Shown here: positions 59,355-64,000 of the stretch, one piece after another
How the letters are laid out: each line of letters starts with the position of its first letter
Numbering within the stretch: the stretch's first letter is position 1
Source: Whalleya microplaca
Taxonomy: Eukaryota; Ascomycota; Sordariomycetes; Xylariales; Xylariaceae
Assembly (NCBI GenBank): GCA_022497155.1
Contig: MU385742.1
Location: 310,001 to 374,000 of the forward strand
DNA: 64,000 nucleotides
Direction of reading: 5' to 3'
Notes under the pieces: generated by a model
The model's database searches: none
What the model was told of the DNA's origin: nothing
The model's input: only the letters and a program-made list of their open reading frames with translations
Made by a program: the position numbers and the translations under genes

Positions 59355-60794
59355 TTAAGAAGCCTCCTCGCCAACCCTGCCCAATCCGAGGCCGCCGCCC
59401 AGGTTGCGCATGTGGACCTCCCTGAGCCGGCCGACCCAGTGCCGGCGCAGCGTGGGCGTCATCTTGATGAACACCATGGCCTTGTTTTCGTCCGTGAGCG
59501 CCTTCTCGGCGATCTTGAGCTGCAGGTCGAGGTCCTCGTCGGCGAACTCGCGGAAGAAGATCTCGACGGCCTGCTCGGGCCACCGGGGCGGCACGCGCGC
59601 CTTCAGCGCCTCCGCCAGCGACAGGATCCCGTCCTCCACCAGCCCCGCCGGGTTGAAGGACGGGTGGATCCCGTGCGGCGTCGACTGGCTGGCGGGGGCA
59701 GCCTGCGCCTGCGCTGGGGTCGACGCCGACGCCGGTGGTAGAAGAGACGCCTGCGTGTAGAACCCGGAGGAGAAGCGCGATGGTCGCCCCCGCCGCTTCT
59801 CGGGATAGAGCGAGCTCCCGTCGGGATTGGGCCGCTTCCGAGCCTGTGAGTTCGGGGCGTGCTCGTCTGGTGGCGTTAGGGCGCTGGGATTGGTGGATAT
59901 CGATGTTCGAGGTGGGATGGTGGTTGATTGAGGTCTCTGGATGGACTGTGTGGGAGATGACATGGGCACTTGACTTGGTGCTTGTGACTGCTGGGTTGGA
60001 TCTTGGGATGGGCTGTGCGTATACATGCTCGAGTCGGCGATGGAAGGGTCGATGACGGTTTGGTCTGCCGCATTGCTTGGTCGGGCCGACAGGGAGCCAT
60101 CGGGGTTCCTCCGTCTCGGCTTCATGATCCGCTTCGGTGCGCCGCCTGAGCCTACAACATCGGGGAAGAGAATCTCCATGTAATCTTCATGGTCAAACGG
60201 CCGACCTCTCAACGCTTTCGATAGTGGTTCTTTCTATATAATACATAGTGGTCAGTCAGGAGTCTCTCCTTCCGAGCTCATTCTAAGCTCATTCTAAACT
60301 CGTTTATATCTTCTCGCTCTTTCTTCTTCTCTCTTTGTTCTCCAATGGAGTAAGAGTAGAAGTAGAAGTAGAGATAGGGGAAGGGGTAAGAGTAAGGGTA
60401 GGGGAAGTAGATATTGACTAACACTCACCTCGAAGTGTCTCCTCCAGGCCTCTTCGCTCGCCGTGACCATTCGGGTGGTCGGGTTATATAAGAACTCGGG
60501 ATCCTCCCTCAATCCTCTCCACATGCGAAACTTCTTGCGCGCATTGTCGGCCTTGTTGATCAGATGGCTCTTCTCGGGATAGGCCCCATGCTTGTCGCGC
60601 AGGGCGATAGCGGCACGTTCCCAGGCGCCGGACTTGAAGCTGTGGTTTTCCTTGTATCCCAGCTGCATGGACTCGCACAGAGACCTGAAGAATGTCTCCT
60701 CGTATGCCAGGTTCCAGCTGAATCGCGGGGTTCTGCGGTCGGCATTGCGGCGTGAGTTTCGTGTTGCGGTGACTTCGATCTCGTCGTCCGACAT
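59355..60794 (-). CDS. Myb/SANT-like DNA-binding protein
   Basis: Two exons, 60794-60429 and 60233-59355, with GTGAGT and ATATAG ends, phase 0, giving 414 residues. Residues about 20-120 form a Myb/SANT-like domain of the type also seen in transposase-associated proteins: FSWNLAYEETFFRSLCE, SFKSGAWERAAIALRDK, INKADNARKKFRMWRGL and EEAWRRHFE with regularly spaced Trp. It continues LSKALRGRPFDHEDYMEILFPDVVGSGG, a conserved extension. The middle is Ser/Pro/Gln-rich and likely disordered, with a basic EKRRGRPSRFSSG patch (AT-hook-like GRP). The C-terminal 100 residues are helical (AVEIFFREFADEDLDLQLKI, PTLRRHWVGRLREVH). Probably nuclear and DNA-binding; targets unknown. A purine-rich run upstream of the ATG is 5' UTR. 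Confidence 0.87.
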
Positions 60795-63134
60795 GGCCTT
60801 TGTCTTTTTCTTTTTTTTTTTTTTTTCCTTTTTTGCCCTTTTTGTTTCTCTTCTTTCCCCAATCCGGCAGTCTGGTCTGTTCAATACAATAGCGGAACGG
60901 CGCGCGGTGGAGCTGATGATGCTGCTGCTGCAGGGCCTTAATCTCTCGTACAATTGGCTTGTTCGGGCCAGACAAAGAAGCTCGGGATGTATTCGGTTAT
61001 CGCGATGACGGTTCCTGGTGCTTATCGCAACGCAACAGAGCTTGAGCTCTCTCTTTCTGGGATGTTTAAGTTGTTTTACGGTGGAGCGGATTATGACGGC
61101 ACGACGGGAGGTTAGGGGAGGGAAATCAGTTTCAAACGGTCAGACGGTTCAACTTGCTGCTAAAATGCTAAAATTGTGGCTGGGGTGGCTGGTAAAGTGG
61201 TAACAGTCACGTGTTCCTTCCCCGGCTCCCTTGGGCTGGGCTGGGCTTGGCTTGACTTGACTTGCCCTTGTTGCCCTGCTCTGCCTGCTTGCCCGATTTG
61301 TGTGTTGGCAGGGAACCTCTTGCCGCAATAAGGCTGTGTGATTCTGTTAACCACATGCATCTTCGTTGTTCCTGCTACAGACATCAATACAAACAGATTA
61401 GGTACTTAAGTCAAGTACCCTAGAGTTATCGCATTCAAAGCAAAACCCGATATCACTACGAAGAATTGAACTGATCTTGTCTTCAGCACCTAGCCCAAAT
61501 ATTCATAGGCCATCAAAGGGCATTGATTCTTCAAGAACTTCTAGGCACCTGGAGTTTATTGTCGCGTGCCAGGCTGCTACTTGTTTCCAAGACTTAGACT
61601 GTACGAAGTGCTACAGAAAGCAGCTTGTCAATGGACATTCGAGGTCTTATCTATCATTGTTCTCTTCTCATATATCACATGTGACTTTCATCTAATGTCT
61701 TCCTCTACTTCTGATATTGAGAGTCAGCTACTTATGGTTTCTCGTTTGCTTCTATTATACGGTTTATTCGGTATTACTTTATTGATACTAGAGCTTGAAT
61801 GATCCCACCCAAGTATACCTCGAGTATAATTCTTAGAGGGCAACTCGGCTTCATGGTGTATTGGTACTCTATTTGTCCCACGAGTATCTTGCGTTTTCGT
61901 ATCCATAGTCATTAGGGAGCTACTGCAGCCCAAGACTGATGAAAGCACATATACCCAGACGAGGTTGTCTCAATGTCCTCTTTGACCAGCGCCCTTAAGG
62001 AAACTCATCCCTTCTTCCGTCCTTTGTGCAGATTCCCCGACAACGGTTCTATACCCGTCACGGTCCAAAACGCAATGCTTCGTCCTCGAGAGTAAGCCTA
62101 GGGATATATACGCTTCTCAACGGGATCTTAACAATCTGGTAACCCACTCTCGCAGGTGGTCTTCCTCTGCCCGAATATTTATTCGCACGTCACTAGATAC
62201 CTAAACAGATATAGTATAATACACCCAGAGAGTTATTGAGAATTGTGTATGGCTGTCGGCTCAGCTAAGGCTTAAGGATCATCAAAAACTTCCAAGCTCA
62301 AATCACAAAAGACATGTAGGGACGCATTCTTTTAGGCGCTGAGTGAGTATCTGGGGTATAATGGAAGATTACCTTATTAAAACATTGAGGAGTTCGTGAT
62401 GAGAAAGCGCAGGGAGCTGCGACTGTTTCGCTGTTTCAGACCGTGGACGTTAAGAAGGGATCATATGTATTGAAGCCACCCTGTCTGCCTGTTTCAGCAT
62501 ATATCCAGGGTTTTAAGATCCAGCTTGAATGGTCGGTCGGTAACGAGAATCCGGAGGCGCGGCCAAAGAAGGAAGGCGAACGGGGCTGAAGGCCCCACCG
62601 AAGCTCTTACGCATATGCCAAGAGATCTGTCTCGCTTCGACTTGTGTCATTTCAGCTTCCCACACACACAGTAGTACAACTTCTTCCAAGAATCTCCAAG
62701 AATCATCAAGGCTTAAGAAAACTTCGTTATCACGCATAAGCTTTCTTCAGCCTGGGTTCCCTGGGTTCCCCAGCTCTTGTGATGAATGCTTATTTCATCT
62801 GGAATATTGTTTCTTTCTTGCTATTCCCTATTTTTCTTTCCATTGCCAAGTCCTGTCTAGACTACGGAATGCCAGTGTCTTTTTCCAGGGGCTCATTAGT
62901 AGTACAGAATACACGGGCAATAGGTTCCGCTCCGCATCCGATAGACCCTCGGGACCAGCATCTTTACTAACCCTGCGTCGCTCTTGAAACAACTAACCAA
63001 TTTTTGAACTAATTTTTCGCAATTAGAATTTTCTAAAGACACGCGGACTATGATAAGCCATATGTCTTGTCAATGTCAAGAGAAGAGTCTGTGCTCAAGC
63101 AATAGAGTTGAAATCCGGTCCAAAGTATATACCT
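60795..63134. other. gene-poor stretch with pyrimidine and CTTG-rich low complexity
   Basis: About 2.3 kb. A T-rich tract (60801-60830) is the 5' UTR/promoter side of the Myb/SANT gene. 61228-61290 is low-complexity GGGCT/CTTGA-type sequence. Only short featureless ORFs occur. Confidence 0.55.
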
Positions 63135-63483
63135 ATGGCTTCTCGGTGCCCCGAATGGGAAAATCCCGAGTTCAGGACAGATGAATTCGTCTACAACAAT
63201 TTTCGAGAGTCTGATATCGTGAGTTTTGAACGTCTAATATATTGCCCATTAGGCTTAAGTTGATCCCATCGAGTTTACGAAGTCAATTCGAATTTTGTTG
63301 CCTCACTGAGTCGGGCTACCTACATACTGATGTATATGTACTCTTTAGAGTGCTGTACCTATAGTCCGTAAGGGAATCGTTCACTCCCAGATTGCCCGCA
63401 CTTTGTATCGCGGACATTGCCGTCTAGAAGGTGGTCGCAAGCAGTCTCGCCTGTTCGGCACATTTGGCAGGCGTTGTCCGTAG
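63135..63483 (+). CDS. possible two-exon small protein, unsupported by homology
   Basis: An ATG at 63135 opens 28 codons (MASRCPEWENPEF to FRESDI) ending at a GTGAGT donor (63219). The acceptor CTCTTTAG at 63348 continues in phase 0 for 44 codons (SAVPIVRKGIVHSQ to FGRRCP) and stops at 63483. The product would be 72 basic residues. No family is recognised, and open frames this short arise by chance. Listed as a weak candidate only. Confidence 0.2.
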
Positions 63484-64000
63484 ATATCTAATTTAGTTGG
63501 CGTAATTCTTCGAACCATCGCCGTTGACAACCTGTTGACATTTGTCCGTGCAAGAGACCGCCCCGGGCGCTGGCGCGGCTTGTCAGCCCCTGCATTAGCC
63601 CCCGAAAACTCCAGGCCTATCCAGGTCCAGTGAGCTGACTCTGCCTGTCAGAGGCTCACATCAATGGAAACGGCTGCTCTAGCCCGTTTGGCTGGCTGCC
63701 CCACCATTCTGGCACACCGTTCGTCTTGGAAAGGTCGTGGTGGATTCTCTCAACCACACCACCTGTGACCATGACGACGCAACCCGGAGTCGAGTCAGAG
63801 AGTATGGCTTCTCATTTGCGCTCGAGACACAATACGCAACAATACCATGATCGCCCTTGGCTGGCTTGGCCCTGAGCTTGTTTGGGATCTTCCTGTCCCG
63901 TAGATCGAACGGTTGGTCAGCGGGAAATCATCCCCACCTTCTCTTTTCCTTGTCGTCCGTCGGCCGTTCATAAAGGAGAAGCTCTTGGCTCTCGTCTGTT
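63484..64000. other. right-edge sequence, no gene seen
   Basis: About 500 bases, GC-normal, with no long ORF. It could be promoter or 5' UTR of a gene beyond the window, given the pyrimidine-rich end. Confidence 0.5.

Noticed and set aside
61228..61290. Possible functional tandem repeat (GGGCT/CTTGA-rich)
   Set aside because: Irregular low-complexity sequence without a constant period.

Overview
The window is from the nuclear genome of a filamentous ascomycete (Pezizomycotina, most likely a Sordariomycete or Leotiomycete). The evidence is short 45-130 nt spliceosomal introns with GTAAGT/GTATGT-type donors, fungal-only families (GH128 Asl1-like glucanase, Zn2Cys6 regulator, 2EXR/F-box-like protein, HET relic, BCS1-like AAA proteins), and a 10.5 kb AT-rich block of retrotransposon DNA whose coding capacity was destroyed by transitions of the RIP (repeat-induced point mutation) type. 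The exon coordinates given here were worked out by hand from splice signals, reading phase and family motifs.

Layout. 0-12 kb: partial GT90 glycosyltransferase and a doubtful membrane-protein gene (minus); a GPI-anchored GH128 glucanase (plus); peroxisomal 3-ketoacyl-CoA thiolase (plus), tail-to-tail with a five-exon fungal protein of unknown function (minus); a single-pass membrane protein with a Cys-rich ectodomain (minus). 14-19 kb: a large 14-exon gene (plus) that appears to fuse an HEXXH metallopeptidase-like region to a tandem array of cytochrome b5-like modules. 19.7-28 kb: small zinc-ribbon protein, QDR-type MFS exporter, BOS1 SNARE, thiamine pyrophosphokinase and MIA40. 31-38 kb: a three-gene set of Zn2Cys6 regulator, MFS sugar permease and GH13 alpha-glucosidase, with permease and glucosidase sharing a divergent promoter; this looks like an alpha-glucoside (maltose) utilisation cluster. 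38.8-41.8 kb: OM14-like mitochondrial membrane protein whose start codon is split by an intron, and a 2EXR/F-box-like protein.

42.4-53.0 kb is a nested transposon. An outer LTR element (254-bp LTRs, 5-bp target duplication) is interrupted by an inner Ty3/Gypsy element in minus orientation (about 190-bp LTRs, TTTAA duplication). The inner element is itself interrupted in integrase by a 228-bp GC-normal insertion with an AATAG duplication. Beyond it lie a hairpin-rich segment resembling fungal mitochondrial intergenic DNA and a decayed HET gene. 56-64 kb: BCS1-like AAA ATPase, Myb/SANT-like protein, then a gene-poor end.

Most likely to repay follow-up: the HEXXH/b5-array gene (with symmetric phase-1 module exons and a GC-AG intron), the three-level transposon nest with a post-RIP insertion, and the genes whose start codon sits on a splice junction. 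No CRISPR array, rRNA or convincing tRNA was seen.
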